DNA of 64,000 nt, taken from the NCBI RefSeq assembly GCF_933775445.1, contig NC_065877.1, positions 3,348,001 through 3,412,000 of the forward strand. Reading direction: 5' to 3'. Within the stretch, counting starts at the first letter, position 1. Each line of letters begins with the position of its first letter. Position numbers and translations under genes: made by a program. Positions 45,554 through 59,235 of the stretch are shown here, in pieces. This stretch comes from Argentina anserina (taxonomy: Eukaryota > Streptophyta > Magnoliopsida > Rosales > Rosaceae). The notes below the pieces were generated by a model. That model made no database searches. It had not been told where the DNA came from and saw only the letters and a list, made by a program, of their open reading frames with translations.

Positions 45554-48092
45554 TGTAATACCCCGAATTTTCGGGTTTAAAGTCATATAATTCTTGTAAA
45601 TTACTAAACTTGGTAATTTGAGTAAAATCGCATATGCCTTTTCGTCGATGTCTTGCGAAACGAAATTGATTTCGGAAATTTAAGATGGAAAACTTTACGT
45701 TTTCAGTGGCTTGAAAGTCGACTTTAATTTTGTCACTCATCTCTGAAAACTTCCTTCATGTAAGTTGTAGAGCTCGTCGATACAAATTCGTGGACACATG
45801 ACACACCTTAATCGGATGTCGTATGTGAAAGTTATTATCAACGGAAGTTGGTTCCGATTTTGGAAGGCTATAAAATGACATTTTTGGAAACTTTCTAAAA
45901 TCAGAAATTTTTCCCCGCAGCTTTCTCTCTCTACTCCCCCGACCCTCATTTCCTTCGCCGACTTCTCCATCAGCGATCTCCCTCCTCCGGCCACTATGCA
46001 CGACACCGCCGGTGTCGTTGGGACCGCACGGCCGAGTCACATCGACATGTGGTGGTGGCGACCACCCCGTGTGGAGTTTCAGCTGCGCCCGACGAAGCAC
46101 AGTGACGGCTCCGTCAGACTCGACGTCGCCGATGACGTTGGGGTTCAAGGTTGTGACGGCGAGTCTTCCCACCTCCTCCTCGACATGATTCCACCGGCGG
46201 TGAAGCTCGAATCGAGCCATTCCAGTTCCAATCTCCTCTCCCCGATCCGAGATCTTGTGGCGACGATTCCGGCTGTTTTCGGCCAGCTTGGGGTGAACTA
46301 AAGGTATGGTTGTGATCTCCTCCTCATGATCTTCATCTTTGATGTTGGATGTTTGTTGATTTTGTGAAGTTTGAGTGGAGGTGGTAGTGGTGCACGTGCC
46401 TCCGTCTGTGGCGGCGCGTGGGAGTAGGTGAGGGCGGCAGGGGCTAGGCAATCGACCTAGGCTGGTGCAGGGAAGAAAAATTGTTGGGTTTGGGGTCTGC
46501 GTGTGAGATCACGCGCGGTTGCCGGAGGAAGGCGCGTGAGCCCCGTGTGCAGCCGTCTACATCGGCGCATGAACAGTGTTTCGTGAACAATGTTTTTGTT
46601 AAAAGTGTTCAGCTGTAATGAATCATCACCTGAGATTTTTCGTATCGTTTTCTAAGCACTTTATCATGTTATTAGGTGATCAACGAAATGAATGAGGGAA
46701 TCGCTCTCGGTGTCATAAAAGTTGCACGCATGAAATAAAGTGAGTAAATCTCACTATGACAAGTCTATCCATGGCGGTGACTCATATTTACAATTTCTTA
46801 AAAAGAGTGAACTCTGACATCTATGTAATGAATCGTCACCTGAGATTTTTCGTATCGTTTTCTAAGCACTTTATCATGCTATTAGGTGATCGACGAAACG
46901 AGTGAGGGAATCGCTCTCTGTGTCGTAAAAGTTGCACGCATGAAATAAAGTGAGTAAATCTCACTATGATAAGTCTACCCTTGGCGGTGACTCATATTTA
47001 CGATTTCTTAAAAAGAGTGAACTGTGACATCTAAATAATATAGTGGGTTGTGTATGTGTACAAAAATGGTAAATACGATACATATATATGGGTTACTATA
47101 TTATATAATGTTACGCTTTTATTTCAAATATGATTGTATTGTTTTTGATTAATTGTGGTGGATGAGACTGAAATGGAGATAACGTAATTTCCGGTATAAT
47201 AGATTATTGGAGTGAATATATTTATATTATTGTGCAAGAGTCGCATGTTTGTAGTACATAAACATGTGTGGATTGTTATATTGTACGTGTTTTAACATTG
47301 AGTCTTGTTAAAACGTTTTCTGGTCTTCAGACGTTGTTGGCATCAAATCGGAACCAAACCTTGGTCGGGTGTCAGTTACGATCAGTTAGAGCTCTAGTCT
47401 ATTTGTTGGTGTACTGCATGAGGAGTAACAGATGGGTTGTCTGGGTCTCATGAGTACCCATGTTTTAGAATGATATTGGGTAACATATGAGTTACTCAGT
47501 GTCTGCCAGTGTACTGCATGAGGGGTAACCGATGGGTACCTGGGTCTCATGAGTACCCATGTTTTTTTAAATGATATTGGGTAACATATAGGTTGCTCGA
47601 TGTCTCATGAGTACACATATTTTTAAATAATATTGGGCAACCAGATGGGTTGTCCAGTGTCTCATGAGTACTCTTGTCTTTAAATGTTATCTATTATATT
47701 TCTGTTGTATGCGATGTATATTACAATGTTGGTTTACTCATACGGGCTGAAAAGCTTACCGGGTTTGTGTTTACAATTCCGGTGCACCAATTCGATGGTG
47801 TAGGAGATAGTTCTGTAGGTGGGATTAGCAGATTCAGAGGATTTACTCTGAAGATTGTTGAAGATTTATATATTCTGTTTGTGGTGAGGATTAAGTGAAT
47901 TTTACATTTCCAATTGTTATAATACTAAAGGTATAAACTGGTTATGTATTATTCAAGTCGACTGAGTCGAACTGTGAACTCAGTTTTGATACACTGTTAC
48001 TATAAGATGATTTCAATATATTTGAGATTGTTTTAGAGTTTTCATGGCTTTAAATTCGAATTTTTATCATTCGAAATTTCGGAATTGTAACA
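45554..48092 (+). mobile_element. Solo LTR, family 1, copy 3 (plus orientation)
   Basis: A 2,539-bp unit with ends TGTAATACCCCG and ..GGAATTGTAACA. The flanks GACAG (45549-45553) and AACAG (48093-48097) agree at four of five bases. It aligns in order with copy 2 (10788-13051) from its first base and is longer mainly because of an internal 210-bp tandem duplication (46616-47035). It carries the GC-rich block (46000-46560) and the CTCATGAGTAC array (about 47445-47675). No gag or pol is nearby. Confidence 0.85.
46616..47035 (+). repeat. 210-bp tandem duplication inside solo LTR copy 3
   Basis: TAATGAATC(A/G)TCACCTGAG starts at 46616 and again at 46826. Both units run through 'TTTCTAAGCACTTTATCATG' and 'AAATAAAGTGAGTAAATC' with only a few differences. 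Copy 2 has a single unit here. Confidence 0.9.
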
Positions 48093-48097
48093 AACAG

Positions 48098-50618
48098 CTC
48101 CTTACATATATGCAATTCTAAATTTCTAATATATCTTCCATTCATTTCATAGCTTTTATTTTATCTCTACTGTATATAAAAATATCATTTATTGGATTCT
48201 GTCAATATATCCGATCAAGGCAAGCAAGCAAGAAAAATTGTAACAATGATATGATGACAATAACTAAAAAGAAGAAAACTAAAGATGTACTTGCATGGTG
48301 TGGATTTGATTGTGACATATCTGATATACATGGATTAGCTTGTTAAAAGGGCCACAGGTTTAGTTTAGATCACCTGGTTGGTTGCTGCATGCTTCAAGTT
48401 CCATTATTATCGAGTCTGATAGTTAGGCGCCTACTATTTCCATATTCAAGTGCAAGCTGCAATAAGATGAAATCACTTGGCTTGGATTTCATAGGGGGAT
48501 ATTTCCATGCTTTCATACAAAACTATGAATCCCACTTTTGACTAATAGCGCACATGATTTTAATCTCAAAAGTTTTCGATTATAATAAGAGCAAGAACAA
48601 TTCTGATAGTGATCGTTTAAGCTTCAACTGGTTTTATAGGGTCCAGTTCTGTGAGACTGGGGAAAAACTAGAACATTCTTCATTTTCATCTCTTCATTTT
48701 CTTGGTGGAAGAATGACCCATCATGGACCCGATCTCTGATCTTCCCCGCTTGTTTTTAGTGTGCTAACTACTTAATCCTGAAGGTTCATGCATGATATCT
48801 TAATGGGGTCCTTCTGGGTTTTTAGCTTAGCTTTTTCTGCAGACTTGAAGATTTGCCAGTCATGGAATCGAGTCATGTCAAAGGGATTTCCTTTACTAAG
48901 TAGGTTAAACTTGAGCTTTGGTTTGTTTGATTATTAGCAATGATTTGTGTGGGTTAATTATGCTGATCTAAAGGTCTTATCCAAATCACTTTTCTTGATT
49001 ACATGATCATACCCACGCGTGATATATGTCATTACAGGAAATTAAGGAAGATTGAGATTGTGCTGTGTTTATAGGTCAAAGATGTTGCTTAGTTTATGTA
49101 AGATCATCACGTTAGTGGACGAGCAGAAATCTCACGTAGGATTTATTCTTAATTCTTATTCTAATGCTCATGGTACTTGTGATTATAAGCAATCAAAGCC
49201 TAATTATATATCATACAAGATCTAGTCCCAATCATTCATACGTCAGATAGTGTTCATAGATAGGTTATCAGATTTCAATCTAAAAGAGGTATTGAGTAAT
49301 CCTTTTACTACAAAACATAAGGGTCAATGAAATATTTGGTGCGTCGATGTCTTCGTTGATACTTCTTGTACAACTCGCTGATACATCGTGACATAATAAT
49401 AGTATTTATAAAAATTTCATGATCGCTTTAATTATTAGAGAATTATGCGCAACTAACACTTATATTTTTCACAAATTTGCAAAACCACCTGTGTAAAATT
49501 CTCTTTCAAAATTAAGGCCAATTGCTCGGCTAAAGTTATAGTAGTCGACATGGAGTTGTTTAGGATTATCCACACTTGATAGGAATATCGATGGGATGAT
49601 TCCAATCCAAATGTGAAACCAAAACATATGGATGGCAATGGTGGCAATTGGCAAAAGCCAAAATCTTGATTCTCTGGGTCTTAGTTAGTGTCCGGAAAAG
49701 AAGAAAAAATATAAGAGAAAGCATCACCAGTCACCACCGCCTCCACCACCACTATGACAACAAAAGAATACACATATTATTGGCGAAGGACTCAACAAGA
49801 GGTGAAGAGGTGTAGTCTTAATCTGCTTCAAAGTGACTGCTCAACTCAAAAGGTAAAGGGTTGTGCTTTTTTCTTCCAAAAACAGTTTGGCACTCATCAT
49901 TGAGGTTACCGACACACTCTCAAACTGCCCAATGAGGCAGACCCTCCAAGAAGGAAAGATATATCAATCTTAGTAAGGACCCCTTACCATTGCTTTCTGA
50001 ATCCAAGTGTCATTGTATCATTGACAATAATATGATGATCTTCCCTGTGCAGAAATTGGCCTAGTCAAAGAGCACTCAGATTATAACACAGCCTCATTCC
50101 ATCCAGCTTGGATTAAAAATGAGCAAATGAAACGTGCTTATGAGAAAGGAAATATGCAACCAAAGTGACAACACAGACAACCACCAATCTGGATTGTTGG
50201 ATCATTGGATCATCCATATCCAGTTTTTAGAAAAAGACTCTAATCTTTATAGAGATTTATTATTAAGCAGATTGACTCCAGGAATAGTTCTACCTCATTT
50301 TGTTTGCGCCTCAGACAGTCAATATTCTGGTGAAGAACAATGCTATGTTACAAAAATGGGGCAAATGGGGCGATCCAATTTTACAAGTATAAGAAGGTAA
50401 CTGAATAAATTTACGAACAAATGTATACCACACCCCATCAATTGATATATCTCAGCTCTAATGTGTCTTTCGAAGTTGGGGCTCTTCTGATGAATACCAG
50501 CATGGTCCTCACACTGGGGAGGGGGGGGGGGGGGGGGGGGGGGGTTGGGGTTCACGGCAAAATGATGTAGGATAACTTAAGTTCCCTCTTGATGACTGAC
50601 TCGTGGGGAAGACGGCGC
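48098..50618. other. Gene-free stretch downstream of the Lon gene
   Basis: About 2.5 kb of AT-rich sequence with scattered short open frames, none with recognisable features. The one clear oddity is a 24-base G run at 50521-50544, close to the 3' end of the Lon gene. Confidence 0.5.
50521..50544. repeat. Poly-G run of 24 bases
   Basis: Twenty-four consecutive G, preceded by GGGGA and followed by TTGGGG. It could be genuine, or could mark a poorly assembled homopolymer. Confidence 0.9.
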
Positions 50619-53600
50619 TTATTTTTGTTGGTTCTGGTCATCGCCGAAAGCCAAAGCGAAAATCTGATTGTAGTCATTTACAAAGTGAACATCAAGACCT
50701 TCTTTTACATTAGGTGCAAGCTCATCAAAGTCCTTCCTGTTGGCTTCTGGGAATATGATGGTCTTCACTCCACTCCGCCTTGCTGCTATTGTCTTCTCCT
50801 TAACCTATATTGTTCAGAAAGAAGGAAGTTTCTATGAGTTTGAGATGCAAAATGTACACAAAACATCAGATATACAAACATGGAAGTTAATATCAGACAT
50901 CCATTACCATCACACTTCATTGAACAGATGAGGTGCACCGTGCACGCAAGTGACAAATGAAAACTAGAAAAAAAAAACATAGATAGAAAATAAAGGGGAA
51001 CATGACATACTCCGCCAATTGGTAGGATCCTGCCAGTTAGTGTTACTTCCCCTGTCATTGCCAAGTCCTTCTTAACAGGCTTCTTCATGGCACTGGACAA
51101 CATGGATGTGATCATAGTGCAACCAGCACTTGGCCCATCCTTTGGTGTTGCCCCTGCCGGCACATGGAGATGAAGCTTGGAATCCGCAAAGAAAGTGTTA
51201 TCTGGCTCTTTCTCGAGCAATATCGATCTGGCCACAGTGTGAGCAATTTGGGTACTTTCTTTCATAACATCTCCAAGTTGACCAGTAGCATGAAGCGCTC
51301 CTTTCCCCTCTCCTTCCTCAACCTGAGTGGTCTCTATATACAGGGTGGAACCACCCATAGCAGTCCAAGCAAGACCCATAACAACTCCAACCGGAGTCTG
51401 TTCATAGATGCGATCAGCATGAAAAACTGGTTTGCCAACAAAGTCACCCAAGTTTGATTCATCAACTACCACTTTCTCAACTGGTTTTTTCACTTCACCC
51501 TCCTGAACTTTCTGAGTTTCTTCTGTATCCTGGAAAAAAAAAAACACCAATCAAATCCTTCTGGGAAACCACATAATTTTAAGGGCAAGAACGTATGGCC
51601 CAGATACATTGAATAGCAACTGACAAAGAAAATACAAACCAGAAGGGACAATATTTCATGAGTCACATGAGTCACACACTCACACATTACCCAATATGAT
51701 TAAAATCAGTACTATACCTTTGAATGCGTAGGTACATCAGTATCCTGAACTTCAGAAGCTGCAGTTTCATCTGGGATAGTTACACTTCCCACAGAAGTTT
51801 CAGTATCATGTTTGTGACCTTTACCCTCTGCAGACTCATCTGCAGTTTGTTTATCGCCATCAATGTCTTCTACTCTGGCACCATCAAAATCTGCAACAAC
51901 TGCAGGTTCATCTGGGTGATCAGACTTACTGACGGGAGTCTGTGCTTTGTCAGTATCTACAGGTTTATCTGATTCTCCTTGCCTAACAAGTTGCAAAGCT
52001 ATCTGCAAGGCCATAAAAGATAGGTTAAAAGCATATCACTACTCATATGTTCATAAATGATATTGTGCAAGTAGCAGCTCCCTGGACCTAAGAAAAGCAT
52101 TGAAGAACCTTAATAATGGTATCAATTCCTGTTTCATAGAGATACTTTGACAAACCTTGCGGTAGATCTTTTCTATGTGCTTTTGGAGGTTCCGAACACC
52201 CGCTTCTCGGCAATAATTTTCTACGAGAGCAAGAAGAGCTGCATTGGTCATGTCAACCTGTATATAAAACATTAGTATGCAGATTGAATAAATGGGTATA
52301 ACCACAAACAAAGATATTGATATCAGTACGTACCTGTTCAGGATCGATGCCGCACGCCTCACGTGTTGTCTTCTCCAAATAGTCTCTAGCAATGTGCATT
52401 TTCTCATCAGTAATATACCCAGCAATGGAAATGACCTCCATTCTATCCAAGAGAGGAGCTGGTATATTCTCGACAACATTTGCTGTACAAACAAACAGCA
52501 CCTGCAATATAAAAAAATTATAGCTTGATGAGAAACTATTCTGGATCCTATTTCCATGCCAGAACCTTGAATTGACACTTTCAAGTGAATCAACTACACA
52601 TGTGAATGTGTGAAGAACTGAAAAAGTCTATTGCGGACACAAACCTCACAACAAGGAACCTATATCCTAAAATACAATCGCCCCCTCCATCTTCTTGATG
52701 ATAACTTCATGTTTGAGTTTAGGGTACCAGGTTTAAAAATAGCATATAAATTCATTTTTCACTGGGTTGAGAGTTCGGATCTGTATTAGATGCCTTTTCA
52801 TTTAATATTACTGGTGAACTTGAAGACTGGATGATGCCTTCAAATTCAATAAAACTAACCTTCGTGAGGTCGATTGGAACATCAAGATAATGATCCAGGA
52901 AATTAGCATTTTGCTCTGGATCTAGGAGCTCCAACAAAGCACTAGCCGGATCACCAGCATGTCCCCTTCCCAACTGCCACAAAACAGATGTTTTCATACC
53001 CAATCAATATATTATGGATCTTGAAAACCACGTGATATTTTCAGTTAAAATATTAAAATATGAAGCAAGAGAACCAGCCCTATATTACCTTGTCGATTTC
53101 ATCAATTAGTACTAGAGGGTTAGCTGTTCCAACATTTTTAAGGCATTGGACCATCTTTCCTGGCATAGCACCAATATAGGTTCGGCGATGTCCCTGGATA
53201 CAAAATAGAGTTAGGAGAAGTAGCTGCACATAATACTCCTGTTCATAATGTAAGGATATTCCCGTATACCTTGATTTCAGCGACATCAGATAACCCTCCA
53301 ACAGAAAATCGGAAGAAATTACGATTCAATGCACGTGCAATTGAACGACCAATGCTAGTTTTGCCAACTCCAGGAGGGCCAGAGAGACAAATGATTTTTC
53401 CTGTGAATATATAACCATAATTGCTAACGATAAGCAGGAGCTTTAAAGCAGTTTTTACAAATGAAAGATAAATACAAGTCAAGGGTTGAGATTAGTGTCT
53501 GGAAAACAGGTAACCATGCATCCAGGGAGAGAGGAAAGGCCATAAGCCCATAAAAGTAGTAGAATAAAACTATACCAACCTTGTGAGATTCCTCTGAGTT

Positions 53601-56600
53601 TTCCAACAGCAATAAATTCCAATATCCTCTCCTTCACATCATTTAATCCATAATGGTCTTCATCAAGAATTTTTTGAGCCCGCAGAACATCAAAGTTCTC
53701 ATTACTGCAGTTAGAATTGAGATAGGCAATACCAGTATACTGGAAATTAGACAATGGTACAAATTCAATAACTGTTCCTAATTTCAGATAAATATAAAAG
53801 GAATCAACATTATCGCACTAAATGTTCCTCTTATAGTTTCTTTAAGACATTTCATGCTAGTATCCATTCTAGCTCATAATATGTTACAGAAACAATAACT
53901 CATACCAACAATAGACTCCATGTTGATAGTAGATCAGTTCTATATTAGAAAAAAATCAATACTTTGCATTGATCAGTTTCAGCCAGTCCCTATTTATTTT
54001 GCCACTGCCATATATAAAAGACTGAGGGCGACGTCTTTAGATAGAAGTCGCCTGTAGCATTATCGAGCTCAAAAGTTGATGAGTGATTAAAATGGTTCCT
54101 GACCAACTGTAGTACTGATTTACTCAAACAAGCCTAAACAAGTTTTACCAAAATATGTTTAAAATAAGATAAAACAAAATTACTAATTTGAGTAGGGCAA
54201 TAACCTGTAATTTCCCCAGGGTATTGACGTCAACCAATCTAGGTAATTACGTGTCACGTTAAATTCACTTGAACTAGCCTCCAAAAGCTGTAGTTTTGTA
54301 AGCTCTTCTTCTATCACTTGCAAAACATGAGGTGGACATTTATCCTTGTTTGGTTCAAGCCTCTCCCTGAACTTTGCTGCGCCACGGGATACCAAATTGA
54401 TGCATCATTACCATTATGTATCTGAACAACGAATAATTAAGAGAACCAAGAACCATCTTCACAAAACACTTGAACCATATGCAGATCGAAATGATAACAA
54501 GAAAGCACGAAGAGCATACAGCCACATTAACCTAGATGCAAGCATTCTATAAATAGGACTTTGCTTTACATGCAATATGAAATGTTGGACTTGGGACACA
54601 CGGTAGATCCAATAAGATTTTCACCATTCATATCCAATTATAAACATTGACATACCAATTTTTACTCCTCAAGTCCAGTCCCTCAACTTGGGTTCTCATT
54701 ATGATGACTCCCATATATAACAAATGCACAAACTCGTATAATCAGTACAAATGTGACTTGGAAAAGGTGGAACATCACTATATATACATGTATGTGTTTG
54801 TATACGATTATGTATATGCAAATAAATTCATAATGAAAAAAGATTATAGGAAGTCACTAACCAGAAAGTGCTGTTTTGTCATCTGTCTCTAATCCCAATT
54901 CCTGCAGCATGTCAAGCCAATTAAATTCCAATATGTCCCAAAGGGTAAAATAAGGAATCTAGGCAAGATCAACCACCCACCACATGCCATTAAGTAAACT
55001 ATTATACATGGCCGGTGAAGATGCAGTTGAAGCATGGCATAAAAGTTAACTTGAAGTGGAGAAAGTACCTTCTTTATGGCTTTAAGCTGCTCATTCAATA
55101 AGTAGCGGCGTTGCTCGCGGCTTATCTTCTCTTCAATCGCTTTTGCAATAGTTTCCTACGTACGGACCGAAAAAAGAAGAAGAAGCAAATGAGTATATAA
55201 TTGTAATTGAAAATAGGTGACAAGTACACAAGTTAAGGTATTAGCATCATAGCCTGACATACCTGAAGCTTGCTGATTTCCATCTCTTTCTTCACTAACT
55301 CCAGTGCCAGATTTAAACGTTTGTACACCTGAGATCGAAAATTGTAGTTTTCAAAAGCATTCAGGATGATATAATTGAATGAAAAGGCTGGTCAAAACAG
55401 TTCTGAAGATTGACATCGTTCTTAACATACAGCGGCCAGGATGGAAATGTTTGCAAAAAAAAAAACAACAAGATAAGCTATCTAATTCTACAAAACCCCA
55501 AGTAAGATTGACTCATACTTACATCCAGCTCTTCAAGCACTTGCTGGCACTGCAATTTGTTTGCACCAGATATTGCAGCTGCAAAATCAGCTAACCTCGG
55601 GAAATTAAAGTCACCTATATGCTGAACAATTTGGGAAAAGAAAAGGATATTACAAAGCTGTCATGACAAGATTGTAAACCATATAATGATTTAAAAAACA
55701 AGTCACTAAGACATTTAAACAATTTCCTACTAATTCAATCACTATTGTAGAATGTAGACTGCAAGCAAAAGATTCTAACAAAATCGAAAAACAAACTGAA
55801 CCTGAGTGTATGTTTGAACATGATCTCTCCAAAGAGAACTAGTCTTCAGAACATCTCGTAAAGTTGCTATAACCTCAAAAGATGTAGCCTTTATGACATC
55901 ATCATCCTTATTATACGGTTTATTCTGTAGCGCAAGAAATTTTCCAATTAGAATGAGGGATTATAAGACTTTGTCATACATGTGGAACTTCCTGCAGTTA
56001 TAATTCATTTTGAGACGATGGATATGTGGACAACGTACCTTGAGATGATCAACTTTTACAGTCAGTGGATCCTCATCAACCTGTAGAAAAGCGATAATGT
56101 TCCTCAGTTTACTACAATACTGATATGTACTACATGTCCACATATCTAGGTGTACATATTGAATATTAATAATCGGTTCAGTACATATATATTGTCATCA
56201 GGTCATTTATATATCTGCAATTGACTCATGAGGCATATGCAAGGAGTTAGACATGGCTTATCAAGACAATCATTCAAATAATAATGCTTACTATTTATTT
56301 CCCCTTACCATCTCAGTAATTCGAAGTCGCCTATGACCAATAAGCACTACCTGGTCTCCTTGGATGCTAGAAATCTGATATGTCAAGACAAGTACAAACA
56401 GTATCAAGAAAAACTGAAAGGAAACTCATCCAGTCAAGAGGCTGAATCCACATTAACCCTCAGAGCCAAATTTGATACCTGCGCAAGTGTCCCAACTTCA
56501 TGCAACCGATTAAACAAGTCCTTCCCTTTTAACTCATGTATGCTCTTCTCCGTGTCAGAACCTGACACCAAACTTGGATCAGTCCCTGGCTCATCCTTCA

Positions 56601-57230
56601 CCAGAAAAGCTCCAGCGTATGGAGCTTGCCTTTTCCGGCTTTCCTGTAACGCCGCTAGCAGTTTTGGATCCTACACAACACCACTCAATCACCACTCCAA
56701 TTCCACTCCAATACACAACTGATCCAAAACTCAAGTGAAACACATTAAATAGACATGAATTATAATGCTACCTTCACATATATCGGCATGTAGAACCCTG
56801 GAAACAGCGGTCTATGAGGCAATGGCAAAGCTAAAACCTTCATATCACAAACAAAAACATAAACTTCACCAATAAAAAAAATTTAAAAAGCTTCAAACTT
56901 TGAATTTAATAAGCTTCATAAAAACCAAAGCTTTTCACCAACCGTTAGGTAATCCTCTGGTCTAGGGTTTGTGGACACTATAGCAGAAGAAGCCTTAGCC
57001 TCAGCCTCGCCCTCACTCCCCGCCGCCTTAGCCTCCACCTCAACCACCTGATCGGAGCCGTCGCTTGCATCGGAGCAGAAAAACGCCCGGCGAGTCATAC
57101 TAGGCCGGTTCCGGCCAGTTAGAGAGCTGAGAACCCGGAGCAACGGCGACGACATTTCAGCCGACCCGGCCAGGAGGCCCAATTTAGGGCCCAAACTCTG
57201 TAGTGAAGAAGAAGAGAGAAGCTTCAACAT
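50619..57230 (-). CDS. LON1: Mitochondrial ATP-dependent Lon protease
   Basis: Twenty in-phase exons on the minus strand: 56943-57230, 56772-56837, 56479-56670, 56309-56374, 56039-56080, 55802-55924, 55523-55621, 55263-55328, 55069-55155, 54862-54901, 54205-54376, 53580-53704, 53270-53400, 53089-53193, 52860-52973, 52334-52501, 52156-52257, 51718-52002, 51011-51529 and 50619-50804. They give 991 aa. A Ser/Arg-rich presequence ([14 protein letters not shown]) precedes the N-domain ([14 protein letters not shown]). The AAA+ core has Walker A GPPGVGKT (463-470) and Walker [10 protein letters not shown] (525-532). The protease domain has the catalytic Ser891 (KDGPSAG) and Lys in GGVKEK, which is split by the last intron. 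The 95-residue exon 51718-52002 is an acidic insert between ATPase and protease, as I recall for plant LON1. The protein degrades oxidised matrix proteins. Confidence 0.97.
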
Positions 57231-57469
57231 AATGGTGTAGTACCCAATTCAATTGAGACTCAAACGAAACGAAACGAAAGGTTGAATCTTTATTAGTGTT
57301 ATAGGAGAATCGCCATTGAATTGGGGTTCAGAGCTCAATAGGGTGCTTCAATTTTGTGACTAAAGCCCTTCATAAACCCTTGGTTTTTTCAGCTTGACGA
57401 AACTGCCCCTGCTTGTTTTATAAGCACAAAGCTTTGGGTTGGTTTTATAATTTGTGTGGGGGGGGCAAA
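57231..57469. promoter_or_regulatory. Divergent region between LON1 and the PPR pseudogene
   Basis: 239 bp between the two start codons. No clear TATA box was noted. A short T-rich tract and a G run (57460-57467) lie near the PPR start. Whether the PPR side is still transcribed is unknown. Confidence 0.4.
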
Positions 57470-59235
57470 ATGCATCACAGGCTTCAAGTTCTGAGGCCTC
57501 TGTGCTCTTTAGCTTGCGACCTTAGCAAACCCACATCGGAAAAATTGAATCTTGCGGTGGTTTCAGAGCTTCTAGCAGAGCAGAAGTGGCCAGAGCAAAG
57601 AACCCATCTCAAAGGCTCCAACTTTGGTTCAGTTCTTCATCAAGTTTGGGACTCTGGAGCAGATACCCAGTACTGATTCTCAGGTACTTAAATAGTTCAC
57701 ATAAGGATTTCAATGATGAAGTTGATTTAGAACTCACTTTTAGGTTCTTTAGCAGAAGCCAAAAGGTACTCAAGGATTAGATCTTTTTTACATGAGTTTG
57801 TTAGAAGCAATGATGAGATTTCTAATGCTGCAATTTTTAGCTCACTTTCATTGGATAGCAACCATTTGGGTGCAAATGCCAATATTGTTAACTTGTTGGT
57901 TTTGGCATATGCGAGAAATGTGAAGACCCAGTTGGGTGTTGAAGCGTTTACGAAGGCTGGTGATTGTGGGTTTAGGATGACATTGTTTGCTTGTAACCCT
58001 TTGTTGTGGGCTTTGGTGAAGGAAGGTGAGATTGGGGGTGTTGAGTTTGTCTACAGTGAGATGATTAGGAGAAGGATTGAGCCGAATTTGTATACTTTTA
58101 ATATGGTGATCTGGGGTTTGTGTAAAGTTGGGAAATTGGAGAAGGCAAAGGATGTTGTTAATGATATGAAGGCTTGGGGGGTGTCGCCGAATGTGGTTAG
58201 TTATAATACTTTGATTGATGGGTATTGCAAATTTGGTGGGTTGGGGAGGATGTATGAAGCTGATGCGATTTTGAAGGAGATGGTTGCAAATGGCGTTCAG
58301 CCGAATCAATGTACTTACAATAATTTGATCAGTGGTTGTGGTATAGTTGAGAATATACCAGCTGCTGTCAAATTTTTTAGGCGATAGTGAAGCAGGATTG
58401 GAAACCGGATGTGTTTACTTATTCTTCACTGATTAATGGGTTGTGCCGTGTTGGGGAGCTTGATAAGGCTTGCAATATGCTGGAAGAAATGCGTGGCTTG
58501 GGTTTGAAGCCAAATGTTGTTGCATATAATGCTCTTATTAATGGGTTTTTTTAAGAAGGAGACGATGAAGAGAGGATGAAGAGAGCTAAGGAGTTGTTTG
58601 ATGACATTAGTAGACAAGGCTTAGAACCGAGTGTTATAACGTACAATATCTTAATTGATGCTTACACAAAGGATGAAATGATGGAGGAAGCATATGAGTT
58701 GTATAATTTATTAGAGAGAGGAGTTTCTCCAACCACTTCGACCTTCAACTGCCAGATTGCTGGTTTGTGTAGACAGGGGAAAATGGAGATAGCCTTGAAG
58801 CTTTTAGATGAAATGGAGGGTGATGGCTTGAGAGCTGATCGTATATCATATAACATGTTCAAGCAAAGAAGGGAAGTCAAATAAGGCACAGAAACTCGTA
58901 AAAAAATGTTCAAGAAGCATTTGAGTCCAGATCACTTAACATTCAACTTTTTGATGGATGACTACTGCAAAGAAGGAAAAATGACTGCAGCTCTGAATCT
59001 GAGGCCAAGGATGGAGAAAGGAGGGAAGCAACCAACTGTTGCAACATATAATGTGTTGATCAAGGGATATTCTGAGAAGGACAAACTTGAAGATGCTAAT
59101 AGGCTTCTTAATGAGATGTTGGAGAAGGGGTTGATTCCAAACCAAACTATTTATGAAATAGTAAAACAGGAAATGATGAAGAAATATTTTGCTCCTAATG
59201 TAGATTGGCACCTGTATGATCTCCCTAGCTCTTAG
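57470..59235 (+). pseudogene. P-class pentatricopeptide-repeat (PPR) gene with frameshifts
   Basis: The sequence reads as a classical P-type PPR protein when frames are combined: many 35-residue units such as VVSYNTLIDGYCK, NQCTYNNLISGCG, SVITYNILIDAYTKD and TVATYNVLIKGYSEKDK. The frame breaks at least four times: near 57660-57780, near 58380 (before DWKPDVFTYSSLINGLC), at a T run near 58548-58554 (LINGFF then stop), and near 58850-58905. The ends are otherwise complete, from ATG 57470 to TAG 59233. PPR proteins bind organellar RNA and are close in sense to LON1's mitochondrion. Either the gene is decaying or homopolymer errors have broken it. I give no repaired sequence. Confidence 0.85.

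Noticed and set aside
48098..50518. Search for RNA genes or small proteins in the 2.4-kb gap downstream of Lon
   Set aside because: No tRNA-like promoter boxes, hairpin precursor or conserved frame could be supported by eye.
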